Program-made: the position numbers and the translations under genes | Source of the DNA: Cryptomeria japonica | Taxonomy: Eukaryota > Streptophyta > Pinopsida > Cupressales > Cupressaceae | Assembly: GCF_030272615.1 (NCBI RefSeq) | Contig: NC_081409.1 | Coordinates: 915,048,340-915,112,339 of the forward strand | Direction: 5' to 3' | DNA length: 64,000 nt | Notes under the pieces: generated by a model | Seen by the model: the letters and a program-made list of their open reading frames with translations, nothing else | Database searches by the model: none | What the model was told of the DNA's origin: nothing | Shown here: piece after piece, positions 12,131 through 23,788 of the stretch | Layout of the letters: every line of letters starts with the position of its first letter | Position numbering within the stretch: position 1 is the stretch's first letter

Positions 12131-13171
12131 TTTAACGCATGCAATCAGCTGCCATCAGTGCAAAGACTGAAATTTTTGTGATCATCACTATAGGACAGTC
12201 ACTAATCATCAAAGTGCTTGCTGAAAACCTTTGAAACAAGTCTGAAATTTCTCAATTCTGCTGTATACTCAAAGGAGTGTTGACTGTGTCCATATTGCTT
12301 TGCATATTTTGAAAAATTTAACACTTGCAACTTTTTCAATGGAGTGCACCTATCTAAACTGTTGCAATCTTTGGTTTAGAAAAAAATGTCTTCTTGGACA
12401 AGAAGTGAGAAAATAGATGTGCCTGCTGTGTTTGTTTTTTAATTTTAAAAACTTGTTCTTCCTCTTATCAGTTTGTTCTATTATATAGTGGGAGCAATTT
12501 TATGCACATTTCATGTTAACCTGTTAAAGAGCACTTACCCCACTATTGTTTCACATTGTTTGAAATATATGTTCTCCTTCCTATACGCGTGCACCACTAC
12601 ACTAGGCAGTGATTTTATAACTTGAAATTTTTTTAGCCTTCACATAGGTGTGCTCCTTTATACCAAGTGAACTTTTTCATGACTTGATCAATTTTCACCC
12701 TCTATCTGTCGTACAAACTCTAATCTTCGCTTTGCCCAATTCATTGGAAAGCTCATTTTGTTGGTCCTGAAAACAAACTGACTAGAGATGGCACAAATGA
12801 CATAGATGACCACAATATGGTTTGAAACGACTGATGATTTAAGAAACAGCAAAGTTTTAGCTTGAAAGTAACTCAATATGATTTTTTTTGGTATGGGTAC
12901 AACAAAGTGTATGTTGCATGTTACATGTTACATTAGAACTTATTTCTTTGATACAAGTCTGATTTTACAAGAAAATGTAAGCAATGCAATATTTTTAAAA
13001 TTTTAATAAGTTCAGACAAATATGGGAATTTTCATGCAATTTAATGCCTGTTATCAATTAGGTAATATTAAAGTTTTTTCTGCATATAGTTTCTGTTCAA
13101 TTTAAGGGTATTTCCAAGTGGATTTTTTCTTATTTCATCCAGGCTGATAATAATTCTTTATGCTCTGTCAG
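12131..13171. other. non-coding stretch, probably intron or flank of host gene
   Basis: AT-rich sequence with no open frame of coding character and no repeat shared with the rest of the window. It lies just upstream of the predicted transmembrane exon at 13172-13239, so it is likely intronic. Confidence 0.35.
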
Positions 13172-13239
13172 AGTTCCTATGATTCACTGTTGTCAGTGCT
13201 GATGCTTATTGCTGGAGTAACTTTTACAACAACTCTAAG
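13172..13239 (+). CDS. Host gene, predicted transmembrane exon (68 nt)
   Basis: The pyrimidine-rich acceptor TTCTTTATGCTCTGTCAG precedes the exon and the donor AG|GTACAT follows. The exon encodes SSYDSLLSVLMLIAGVTF then TTTL and two bases of the next codon, which reads as a membrane-spanning segment. It ends in phase 2. The next candidate exon, 30.7 kb downstream at 43951, needs exactly one base to complete that codon (giving Arg) and goes on with a basic segment, as expected just after a membrane helix. A single short exon found by eye is weak evidence; the phase and topology match raise it. Confidence 0.45.
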
Positions 13240-13433
13240 GTACATGCGACTTACATTTTGGAATTCCAGGAAGAGGTAACTTTATAATAGTTGACTGGTT
13301 AAAAAATGGTGGTTGGAAATAATAACATTTTTTGTGGAAGCTAAAGTTAAGTGGTCTTGCAAATTAGTTTAACAATCAAGATTCTCATTAAACAATTCAG
13401 TATCATCAGAAATATTATTACCTATTGGAAATT

Positions 13434-15131
13434 TGTCATGTCCCCATCGAAGACCTGAAGATAACTAGATCCGATAAACGGTTAAATAAGTTTTAATTAA
13501 AGATATAAACTTATTATTAAGAAAAATCATTACAAGCATGATATCAAGAAACCATCATTTTTCCCGATTAATCTAACAGATGATAATGAAAAGGCCACCT
13601 CAGCAAATGATACTCCACATGGAGGCTGTGTATTTCCAAATATGATGAAGGAAATGGAGCATGTTTATTGTGAACAATGATGCATATCCAAGCTATGGAA
13701 ACACCTATAATAGAGTTATCAAATCATTGGGAAAAGAATGGAACAACAATGAACAAGAAGGAACCGTCAATAAGTCATCAACAGCGACTCTATCTAAAAG
13801 AATGCAAAAACAATGATTATCTTTGTGGCAGTCCTTGGAGATAATTAAAGAGTCTATTAGACAGCAATTTATCAAGAGTGATCACTATAGTCAACGCAGT
13901 ATCCATATATTATTATCGCTATTGGGAGAAAGATTAATTAATTTGCTCAATCAGCAACGCATCTTACAGTCAGAAGAAACTAATAGTCAACAATATATTG
14001 ATTTATCAAGAAGTCAGCAAGCATTTCGGAATCAATCATCAAACCAAAGAGAATATCATGTCATAGCTATCCCCAATTAATCATAGACATCAGATTTTCA
14101 TGAATCGATCAAGTGAAGATATATTACCGATTTCATAATTGATAAGGAGGGCTAAGTAAGGTGCGATCGATTAGATTAAATAAATATCCATCAAAGAATA
14201 TTGGCTAAGGCTAAGATAACAAATGCGATGGAATTATTAAAGACAACTATTAGTTAAGACTTCATATAAATCATGAAGAGACACCATTTGCACATTAGAT
14301 CAATGTATTTAGGAGGTGCGAATTACTCATGGAGAGAAGAGACATGTCTCTCAAATCGCATCCATTCCCACTGTACAAGGTATAAGATGGAAACTGATCT
14401 AATTCTAGCAATCATGGAATATTGTTTGTTTCTTGATTGAATCCTATTTGGATCTGCTCATTTGAGCACTTTGCCCTTGGCATTAAGGTTGCATATATCA
14501 AAGCTTATATCAGAAATAGCACCAAGTATTGCGTGAGTTTTTAATTAATAATCAGAAACAGCATTCATATCTCATCACTGTTAGTGATTGAGGAACATTA
14601 TCAGCATAGTTCCATTGCCAAATCAGACACAGCTTAATAGCTTTATTGCTATAATCATCAGAAGGAGATCAGACACAACTTAATAGCATTATTGCTATAA
14701 TCATCAGAAGTTGATTTGAAGCATATATTTGACAGTAATACATCAGAAAGAGCAGCATTCTCTCTTCATTCCTGCAGATTGGATATCTCATTTGCATATT
14801 TTCTGAAAGTTATATCAGAGATAGCAGTAATCTACCATCCAATCCATATATTATTATTTGCAGATTATTAATATTACCAAGTTAATCTTATCATTATTGA
14901 TATATAGACTTAATCACCTTGCATATATCCAATTGTAAAATTAGAGATAGCAGTGATATTGTTATATATATTCTATCAATTGTATAACATAACACTTGTA
15001 AGTGGTATCCTCGATCATCATTCTTATATTCTACGTGTTAATTGAGACTTTGAGGAAAGAAGTCTCTTGCAATTGATCTTTGCAAGATAAATGCCCCTAT
15101 TTCCTAAGTCATAAAATAAGGGGACATTACA
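13434..15131. mobile_element. Probable solo LTR (1.7 kb)
   Basis: It starts TGTCATGTCCCC and ends GGGGACATTACA, a 12-bp inverted terminus with one mismatch. The end is shared with LTRs ending at 3226 and 31590, which by their TATA boxes run on the minus strand. Flanks are AAATT (13429-13433) and AATGG after 15131, or AAATG if the final A is counted as flank, so the duplication is not convincing. No coding frame lies inside; GATCAGA/TCAGAAATAGC phrases recur in its right half. Confidence 0.55.
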
Positions 15132-16290
15132 AATGGTTTGAGAGTGCATTACATTTGATGGTTATATTGCATTGTTCCTAAAATAGGACATAACAAAATT
15201 GCTGACTGGTTTTCTTTTGTATATTATTTCTTCATCTTTCATTTGGGTATAGTCAGCTGTCAGCCTTTATGATTGCGTTTCTCCAAATCTACTCACCATG
15301 AGTGTATGAGTTGGACTTTAGACAGCATACATGTTGCGCCTCTGCAGTTTGCTTATGGTAGATCACTCCAATAGAATGAAGGGGCGTTTGAAGGACTACC
15401 CTCTTCACGAGGAAGGAGAGACTTATGAATGTCAACTATATTTATGCACATAGTAGTGTTGACGTGTCTAAAGTCGCGGAACTACGACTTTATCCGGCCA
15501 ACGCATAATAGAATGCTAAGAATCCTATCCTCTCTTGAGATAAGGAAATCCCTAATGCTGTGTGAATTTGATCAATGGGGATGACCTCAATGTTTTGGTT
15601 GTCAGGTCTTGATTGTAGGATAGCTTAGGAGTTGATGTGTTTTGCTGGAAACACAAAGGGGACTTACGGTTAGACGGAATTGGTTTCGTACAAGTTCCCT
15701 AAAGTTTACAGTCCTATATCATCTGATTTGCTTCTAATTGATGTCATTTCAGCTTGACTGACAGGCTTCTTTAATAAAAGGAAAAAAAAGGAGGGATAAG
15801 GATAAAGAGTGAATAAGAACTATTAACTAATTTTAACTATGACAACATATTTCAACACATAGACGGAAGTCTCAAAATAACTAGAAATTACTTTGCCAGC
15901 TAATTAGCACAACTAGGTAAAAACCAGTGCAATCATCTAAGGATTTTTGAATTTTCAAGTTTATTAGATACGAACAATGGACTCTTATACCCATTCATCC
16001 AAATCTAATAACCAAACTTAGCACAAAAGAGGTTCAGAGTAACCATGCAGAAGAAACAATAATCAACTATTTCCTAATGGTATGAACCAAGATTTTCCAT
16101 CAAATATATGCATAAATAACTGTCTGAAAGTAAATACAGTTGCAGAAATATGAAATAAATGGAGAAGAGGACCATGCACTCACAGTAAAACAAACACAAC
16201 TTTAACATCCATTAAGTCCTGTACGTATTTCGCCAGAGTTTTTGCAACAATCTTTGTTTTTCTCTCTTTACAAAGGAGGAACTAACTCCT

Positions 16291-16300
16291 TTATATAGAA
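16291..16300 (-). promoter_or_regulatory. TATA box of GL unit A
   Basis: Minus-strand TTCTATATAA followed by AGGAG lies 834 bp before the unit's 3' end and downstream of the long ORF. If this is the LTR promoter, the ORF lies in U3 and would not be in a transcript started from this unit's own TATA. Confidence 0.5.
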
Positions 16301-16574
16301 TTCCAAAAATGGATGAATGGCCAAGATTAAACTTAAACAAGTGGGCCAGATTCATCCTCTATCAAAACTGCCCATACCCATAAATGGGAGGCAAAATATC
16401 AGCAACAACAAAAGGAGAAACAATAACTACCAAAAAAGATAATCAATAACTACCCAAAAAGCTGCTCCAAAAAGTGCACATGCACGGAGCTCAAGATTTA
16501 CAACTGTTTTTGGTAGCTATTGATAAATGTTATGTCTGAAAAATGATTTTTAAGATTTTAAAGAAACTTGTACT

Positions 16575-19500
16575 TTAGGAAAGCACTTTCTCCTTCTCTG
16601 CTGTGGACCCTTTTTCCAAAAATTCATCTTCGTTGTGCAAATACTCTTTCCAGATGTCCCAACCTACTGTACGCTCTGCCCGAACATATTCTTGAAATCT
16701 AATGCATAGTTGGAACAACACCATGCTTTGGGGCATAGGGGGATGGCATATTTTATGTTGCATACCCTCCAAGTGGCGATCTACATTCTTTAACCCATCC
16801 TTCCAGTCGGACCGATGAGCCTCAAAACTTAATATGTCCGTGATGTTCATTTAATTAAGTGGACAGATTTATGTGACTACAGTCCGAATGCAACCCATTG
16901 GCAAATTCTAGGTCCTCCATGGAGTAGGCGACCTTATCAATTCTTAATCTATCCTCCCAGTCTGGTTGTACTTGATCATCGGACAAACTATTTTCCAGCC
17001 TAGAACCATTGATCTGAGGATCTTTCCACCAAGATCCCTCATGTTTTTCAAACTTTCCTCGCATTCCTCCTGCTCTTTATTAATGGTATCTTTTGTGTCA
17101 TTCTTCATGTTGGCAGTCCAGTACCATTCTTTGAAAATGCTGATGTCATAGGGATTTAGGATAGCGGACAATGTGGGAATCTGCGTGTGGGTCTAGAAAA
17201 GAGCCCTTATGAGGGGAAGAATTGTACCAACCACCTCATGGACCTTAAAGAACTCCCTCTTTACTTCAAACAATTTGACAAGAATGGTCTCTCGATGGTG
17301 GGCCATTTTCTTTACATCTTTAATGATCCGCTCTCCCTTTTCCTTAATGTCCCGAATCCATTCCCTCACGGCTTTGGCGGTATCACATACTCCTTCAAAC
17401 TCGGTTGTAGTCCTTTGTGCCAATGCCAATGGGGGAACATGGGACTTAGGGGCATGTTGCAATGGTTTAGCAGGTGATCAATATATCCCTCAGCGTGCTT
17501 AGCACGAACTCGGTACATGTCTCTCTCAGCAGTCATTTTCGTCGAGTTGTCTAGGCATATTCTACACGGAATCCTTGAACTCTTCCCTTTCTTGCTCTTT
17601 GGTGGCTCGCCCTATTGGGATGGTTGTAATGCTATAATCGGCCAATGCAATCTGATAGGCTGGCTTATCTGTAGGCGGGGTAGCGATATGAATGGTGCAG
17701 TTCCTTTGCTCATCCTTGGTGATCTAGGAGTAGGTCTTGAGCTTTTTCTTACCTTTGGATTTTGTCTCTCCTATGCGAGAGAAGATATCCTCCAAGTTGA
17801 TAGGTGGCTTGACAACTGCTTTCCGCTGTGCATGAGCAATTAACCAGTCTTGAGGGATGGTCTGTCTAGATGTTATTGCCAAATTCCCACTTTGCTCCTT
17901 GGAGGTTTTAGCTGGCTCACTATCTATTTGCAATTGATCTGTCATAGAAGGAACGGATGCAGTATCCAATCCCTTACTCATAGCTGAGTTCTCCCCTACC
18001 TCACTGAACAATTGTCGGGTATCCCCTTGAGATGGTTGCTCTTTAGTTTTATTGGTCTCGTGGGTCTCATCTTCCTTTTGTTCTCCTTCAACAGTGGTGT
18101 CATCTTTGCCGGTGCTATTCAATTGTAATTCATGTCGAGTCCCCTGTGTGAGCTCACGCTTACCAGCCTCTTGATTAGGTAGAATTTCTCCCTCCTCAAC
18201 TTGATTTCTAGGTTCATCGAAGCCAACGACCTCTACTTCTGCATTTGGCTCTACTTGCGGTGGAGGATTATTAGCCTCAAACGCATCAACATCACTCTGG
18301 GAAGGCGGAGCAGGTATATAGTCAAGCTCAACTACATCATCCTCTGAACTGAGGTCTTTGGATGACGAAATGACTTCCGACCTCTTGATAGGGATCTTTT
18401 CCCTTCTAGTTCTTTTTGATGTCCGAGTCCCTCTATTGGCTTTGGCTTTCTTCCTCTTCTTTCCAGGTTTCTCAACCTCTTCTTTTGGTGCGCTTGAGGT
18501 TCCCTCATCCTCCGAAGACTGGGAATCGAAACTGCCCATCATATTGTATGCAAATTGAATCCCTTCATGGGTTAGTTTCTCGATTTGCTGGGATAACTAG
18601 TGATCGGTATACCTTCCTGGAGCCTCCATGACCGCCTCAAAATTAGTAATTGGATCCTGAGTCCAATCAATGCCTGGCAAGAGATATTTTACAGCCTCAA
18701 ACTCTTGGACTTGCAAGCAATTGCCATAATCTATTACCTGATCTGGGACCTGACGGTACTCATAAAACCGCATTTGCTGCACACTCAGCTTGGAATACTC
18801 ACGCCGTCGGACCTCATAGTTATCAGAACAGTTGCTCCAGTAATCCTCAATTGATGCCTTCGCCCTGTAGCGCCATCCATAATCCCTCTTCGCCAAATTA
18901 TCATGATTGAAACACTTCCTTGGGAAATGTTCCTGTAGGCCATAAGATGCTAATTCAACAGATGACTCATCAGCTTGTACCGAATTTTTGAAATGCACAT
19001 CGAGGGCACCCAAGATCATGGGGAAGGTGAATCCAGACTGTTTCTCATCTCTGAGTAAGTTGCCTGCTAGATGCCCCTGCCTTGCGACTTCCATAAGGAC
19101 TATTTTGTCTATCGGATAGCGTGGAAGTCGGAATGGTGCTCCCTCAAAGCCTGCTATCCTGAGGTAAGTGAACCTGGGGAATGGAATAAACCATGCGCCA
19201 TACTTTTGTACCAAAATGGTAGCTTGCTTTGAGAGCCTTATGTGCAATCCTCCTTGCATTAACCTGACTAGGCGCATTGTAAAGGCGTCATTGACACACT
19301 CATATTGACCAATTGCGTAAGCAACGCTGTTCTTTTCTCTTTGAGCTATGTCATAGTAATGCAGTTGAGGGTAGCAATCATACACCTTGACCTGATTTGG
19401 GTCGTTCCCGATTTCACCTTTCTTGATTAATCCTGTCAGTGGCTGGTGTCGGGCAAACATGTAAATCAGGTATGAAGTCATGGTGAAGTACTTCTTTTCC

Positions 19501-20162
19501 TCAAGTTCGACCAGCCGTGTATGGATATTATCACTGATGATCTTGGCCCAGTCGAACTTGGACTTCCCAGCAAAGACTTGCTTCGTAAAGTAGAACATCC
19601 ACTCTTCAAAAAAGTTAGATTGAGGGAGTCCCATAACCTGGCTGAGTAAGGTGACCATGTCACCATACTCATTATGAAAGTCACTTCTGGGGGTCCTTTT
19701 AGTGATCCTAATGCTCAGGGGCCTTCTCTCTTTATACCATTCTTCATTTATCAATGTCTTGCATTTAGCACGGTTCATGTCATAAGCAACCTGTGCCTCA
19801 TCTATAGTTGTAGCAATAGGATTATCGGGAAATGGGATGTCAAATGCTTCCCCAATGGCCTCAGGTGTGAAATCAGCTAGCACCATATTTTCTAGGACCA
19901 CTAATTTGGTCTCTAGTTGATAATGGCTGGCAGCCTCAACTACTAGTTCATAATTTTGCACGGATGGAGGGAAACCTGTTGCCTGAGCAATACCACTCTC
20001 CATCATCCGCCTGGGCTTGCCATAGGCATTAGGAGAATATACCCTGTTTCTGAAATCCTGAATGTCTATGTGGCCCAAATTAGTATCACCTATGTTCTCC
20101 CATATGCTTTGGACTTTCGACTCCCTAACTCCTCCTCTTTGGGATTGTGAAAGGCTTTGCAA
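16575..20162 (-). pseudogene. Long ORF inside GL unit A (about 1,196 codons, broken)
   Basis: The first 521 codons (20162-18597) are open. A TAG at 18597-18599 then interrupts a frame that resumes for 272 codons (18542-17724, same frame), followed by further pieces 17462-17193, 17171-16944 and 16850-16575. The copy in unit B has Trp where A has stop at 18597 and at 17190, so these are single-base losses. Small compensating frameshifts lie near 17000 and 16855. N-terminal half: folded-looking, with GDMVTLLSQVMGLP and FFEEWMFYFTKQVF as landmarks. Middle: acidic, Ser/Glu-rich with a basic cluster PGKKRKKAKANRGTRTSKRT (about residues 567-586). C-terminal part: charged, coiled-coil-like. No CCHC, DSG, YVDD or integrase residues. 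GDMVTLL..VMGLP recalls plant mobile domain proteins, but only weakly. Confidence 0.65.
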
Positions 20163-21700
20163 GAATGAAGGGTTTAACGAAAACGCCCTACCTTCCTCAA
20201 ACTTTGCATCAAAGGGGAACTTTGCAAACTTAGAAGCTTAACGCCTATCCTTCTCTCCCTTTACTTGGTTGTTTCGGCCTTAAAAGGCTTTTTGCAAGAA
20301 TACGAAAATGCCCTGCTTTCCTTGCTTTGCCCAATCTTGGGCCTAAAGGCTAAAATGCAAACTATAAATCACCCCTTCCCCTTTGGCGATTTCGCGATTT
20401 TACTGATGTTTTCCCATTTTCGGACTAGGAAGACGATTTGCAAATTTATGAAAACGCCCTACCTTTTTATTTCGCGTTTTCGGCCTCTTGGGGGATTTTG
20501 TAATGTTTTAAAGTTAGAATGCCTTATGACTTGGTTCGCATTTTCGGCAAAAAAGAAGGGAATGCAAAAATTCGCGATTTTACTTGCTCTTGCCCAATTT
20601 CGGGCTAAATGACCTTTTTGCAAACTTTAAAACTTAACACCTATTTCAAAATATTGGCATTTTCGGGCTGGGAAGCGATTTTGAAAAGCGCTTTAAAGTT
20701 ATATCGCCTTTTGACATTGTTTTGGTATTTTTGGCCAGAAGGGGAGTATGAAAAGTTTCAAAGTTAATAAAAACGCTTTTCACTTGCTTGTCATTTTCCA
20801 TTTTCGGTCTGAAAGGGGGTTTTGAAAACTTTTTAAAACGCCTTACCTTTTTATTTGCGACTTCGGGCTTTGGAGGCCCTTTGCCAAATTTTTTTGGGTT
20901 CGATGCCTTTCTCATTACCTTCACGATTTTTGGCCAAAATGGGCCTTTTGAAAAGTTTTCAAACTTAAACGTTTTCATGATGCATTTGCACTTTCGGGGG
21001 TAAAGGCGACTTTGCAAGGTTTCGAAGTTCAACGCCTTTTCACATTGTTTTGGTATTTTCGGCAAAAAGAAGGGAATGCAAAAAATTCGCGATTTTACTG
21101 GCTCTTGCCCAATTTCGGGCTAAATGACCTTTTTGCAAACTTTTCACTTTCAACTCTTTTCTCCTTTACTTGAAATTTTCGGCCAAAAAGGGCCTTTTGA
21201 AAAGTTTTCAAACTTAAACGTTTTGCTTCATCTTTACCATTTTCGGCCTGGAAAGCACTTTTGCAAGTTTTAAACTTTTAGCATTTTCTCCCTATTAGGC
21301 GATTTTTGGGGTAAACAGGAAGTTTGAAAACTTAGAAAGTGAAACGTCCTCTATGCTTGCAATTTCAGGCTAGAAGACCCTTTTGAAAAGCTTGACCTTG
21401 AAATCAAATTTGGCCCTATCAGCGATTGTGCAAACCTAGGGACAACTGACACCCTTGCCTATTTAGCCGATTTTCAGGCTTATGCTAAAACTGAGTCTCC
21501 CTTGGATTGATTTTAAGCATTCAGATTGCGAGACTCTCTACGCCGGACTCGCAGGCCATGCGACTTAAAACTAATAGACGCCCCATCTCCTAATGGTTAC
21601 ATAGCTCATTGCTTCACTACTACCTGTTGGATCCCAAAATGGCGGATAAAAATCAAATTCGTAAACTAGGTAGGATGAAGGTTGGAAAAGAAACGAGGGA
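20163..21700 (-). repeat. TTTTCGGCC / TTTGCAAACTT degenerate repeat array in unit A
   Basis: On the plus strand the phrases TTTTCGGCCT, GATTTTGCAAACTT and AAACGCC recur about every 80-100 bp between 20200 and 21400. GL unit B carries an array of the same style at 38880-40200 (TTCGGAGCTT, TTTTGCAA, AACGCC), so both units have an array upstream of the ORF. Confidence 0.65.
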
Positions 21701-22797
21701 GACCTTGTCGGCGACACAACAAGTAGGTGATGTGCCAATTTGATTGCTCACTTCACAAGGAATGAGTGCTCAATGGTAGATTATTGTGTTGAGGCACAAA
21801 TTTGTGGTTGGAATGTGTAGGTGTTGTCTGAAAACCTTTGAAGATGTGTTGTGACCAGTGTTACAAGATCTGGAATCACCTCGAACTCGGCCAGTTGATT
21901 TTGGACTTGGACTCAAACACAGCACCCCGACTTGGCAAATTGAAAACCCCAAGAAATTAGAGTTTTTAATGATTTAAAACTTGTTTCATGCACCCTTTAA
22001 ATAAACCTTAGATACACAATAATCTCATGAAATAGAAGCTATTTTGAACATATACACAAGTATACATTGATCACATAAGTATAAACACAAATTTTAGCGA
22101 AAGGAAATAACACATTAGATATATAAATAATGTTGAATGTTTGGAAAGGTCATTTGATGTGAAATCCATGGCATTAAAAGTTCAAAACAAATATCAAAAT
22201 AAAAGCTAGAAGTCTATTGCTTAGAGGAACCTATATCACTCAGCATCCCGACCCTCCTATGTGTGTGCCTAAGTTAGATCCTCTCCCAATATGAGGGAGA
22301 AGTCATGCATCTTCAATATTTCTGCCCTTTGAAAGAGTCACAACTCTTCCTCTTAATGGTTGGCTTGAAACTTAATTATATTTTAATTATGTCTTATTCT
22401 AGGAAATTGCTGCCTTGAAGTATTTTGTTTTTATTTTAAGGATATTCCTTTTTGTTACCACTGGACATCATTTCCATTAGATTAATATTAAATGACTCTT
22501 ATTTAAACTGCTGTTATCTACTTATCTTTAATCCAGCCATTTAAAATATAGTTTAAAGGCTGTGATTTGATTTAATCAATAAGGCTGCGACTTCTTATTT
22601 TGGCGGGGCATGATAGTATTGTTGTCTGAATTTAGTTTTATATGTATTTCTGTTATAAATATACTCAAACGAATAAGGATATTTGTCAAATAGAGTATGG
22701 ATCATGTACTTAGCTGGATGTGTAAGGAATTTTTTCAAATAATTGTAAAAAGTATTGCCAATCTTTCAAACACAGTCACATTTGAATCAGTTGAGTA

Positions 22798-23725
22798 TGT
22801 TACAAATGTGATGATTGATGGTTGTCATTGATGTCAACATATGAGATAGTGATCTGGTAGATGTGTTCCCAAAAGATATGTGTCAGTTGATATTGTATGT
22901 GGATTGATTGAGTTGATGGTGATCTGGATTTCTCTGTTTCTCGGATATGGTAGTGATCGATTAAACTCACGAGTTTCTTGGTTCCAATCTTATTTTTGTT
23001 GTATTGGGTAATGTTTTTTGGGTCCGGATTAAGTTCGGAATTCGAGGATGAGTAATGACATTTGTGTAGCGTGTGAGTCATGATTTGGGTCTAGAATTTG
23101 TGATGGATGTAACGTGTTGATTTGATCGATGATGTGTGTCGTGGTATGGTCTACTTCTCATTCCTTCCCACCACTGGAATGTTTAGTGTTGACTTATCTC
23201 AAATCTCTGTCTTGGCCGACTTAGAATATTATGTTTCCAAGAGGTAGTATAAATATGTGGATGATTTGAATGTATGAGACATAGAAGATGCGGGATTGAA
23301 AAGGAAAAATCCGATTGCTCTTGATGTTGATATGTGAAGTGTGTTGGTGTTGAGGCGCTGGAAATAGTTCTGGTATTACAGATTGTGTTACAATGGTGGA
23401 TTATCTTTTTCTTTCTTCCTTCGGTAGTGAGCCTTTTCTGGGCAGTGAGCCCTCCTGCAGTGAGCCACCTTTTGTAAAAATCACCTTAACCAATGTCACC
23501 TTAACCGGTGTTATATATTGAGAACTAACATTCTCCGTGGGTTTTCCCTTGGGTTTTCCACGTCATATCTGGTGTTTATTGTGTGCTTTGTTGTGTGTAT
23601 GTGTTTTCATGTTATATCTTTTTTAACTAATTTTGTTCCTTATTACGGATTTGTGAAAGTATTGAAGTTAAATTTAAGTTATCAACTAATTCACCCCCTC
23701 CTCTCAGTTGCCCGGATATTTAACA
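22798..23725 (+). repeat. Copia-1 5' LTR (928 bp)
   Basis: It runs from TGTTACAAATG to GATATTTAACA. TATAAATAT at 23248-23256 is the likely TATA box. The 3' LTR differs by small changes, including an extra copy of a TTGATGTGATG-like phrase near its start. Confidence 0.92.
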
Positions 23726-23727
23726 AT

Positions 23728-23739
23728 TGGTATCAGATC
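23728..23739 (+). other. Copia-1 primer binding site
   Basis: TGGTATCAGATC, two bases after the LTR, matches the plant initiator Met tRNA 3' end complement (TGGTATCAGAGC) at 11 of 12 positions. Confidence 0.85.
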
Positions 23740-23788
23740 TTTGTTTCCTTGGAAAAGAGCTTAACTGCTTGAGGTAGATCCTGATGCG

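Larger units (their letters stand above)
15457..21721 (-). mobile_element. GL unit A: solo-LTR-like unit carrying a long ORF, TSD AGTAG
   Basis: Minus-strand start is TGTTGTGTCGCCGACAAGG (21721) and end CACGTCAACA (15457). The 5-bp duplication AGTAG is perfect at 15452-15456 and 21722-21726. Order on the minus strand: about 1.55 kb of CGAAAA-rich degenerate repeats, a reading frame of about 1,196 codons (20162 to 16575), a TATA box at 16291-16300, then 830 bp of R/U5-like sequence to the end. No second LTR, tRNA primer site, reverse transcriptase or integrase is present. The ends and duplication are those of a solo LTR; the internal ORF is not usual for one. Confidence 0.7.

Noticed and set aside
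12826-12850. Hammerhead-like CTGATGA...GAAA near a possible retrozyme
   Set aside because: There is no stem II between the two core boxes and no matching helix III, so the core cannot fold.
15457-16570. Interpretation of this end of unit A as a normal 3' LTR with the ORF as interior
   Set aside because: No purine tract marks an LTR start near 16500, and no matching LTR lies beyond the other end; the clean AGTAG duplication brackets the whole 15457-21721 unit instead.
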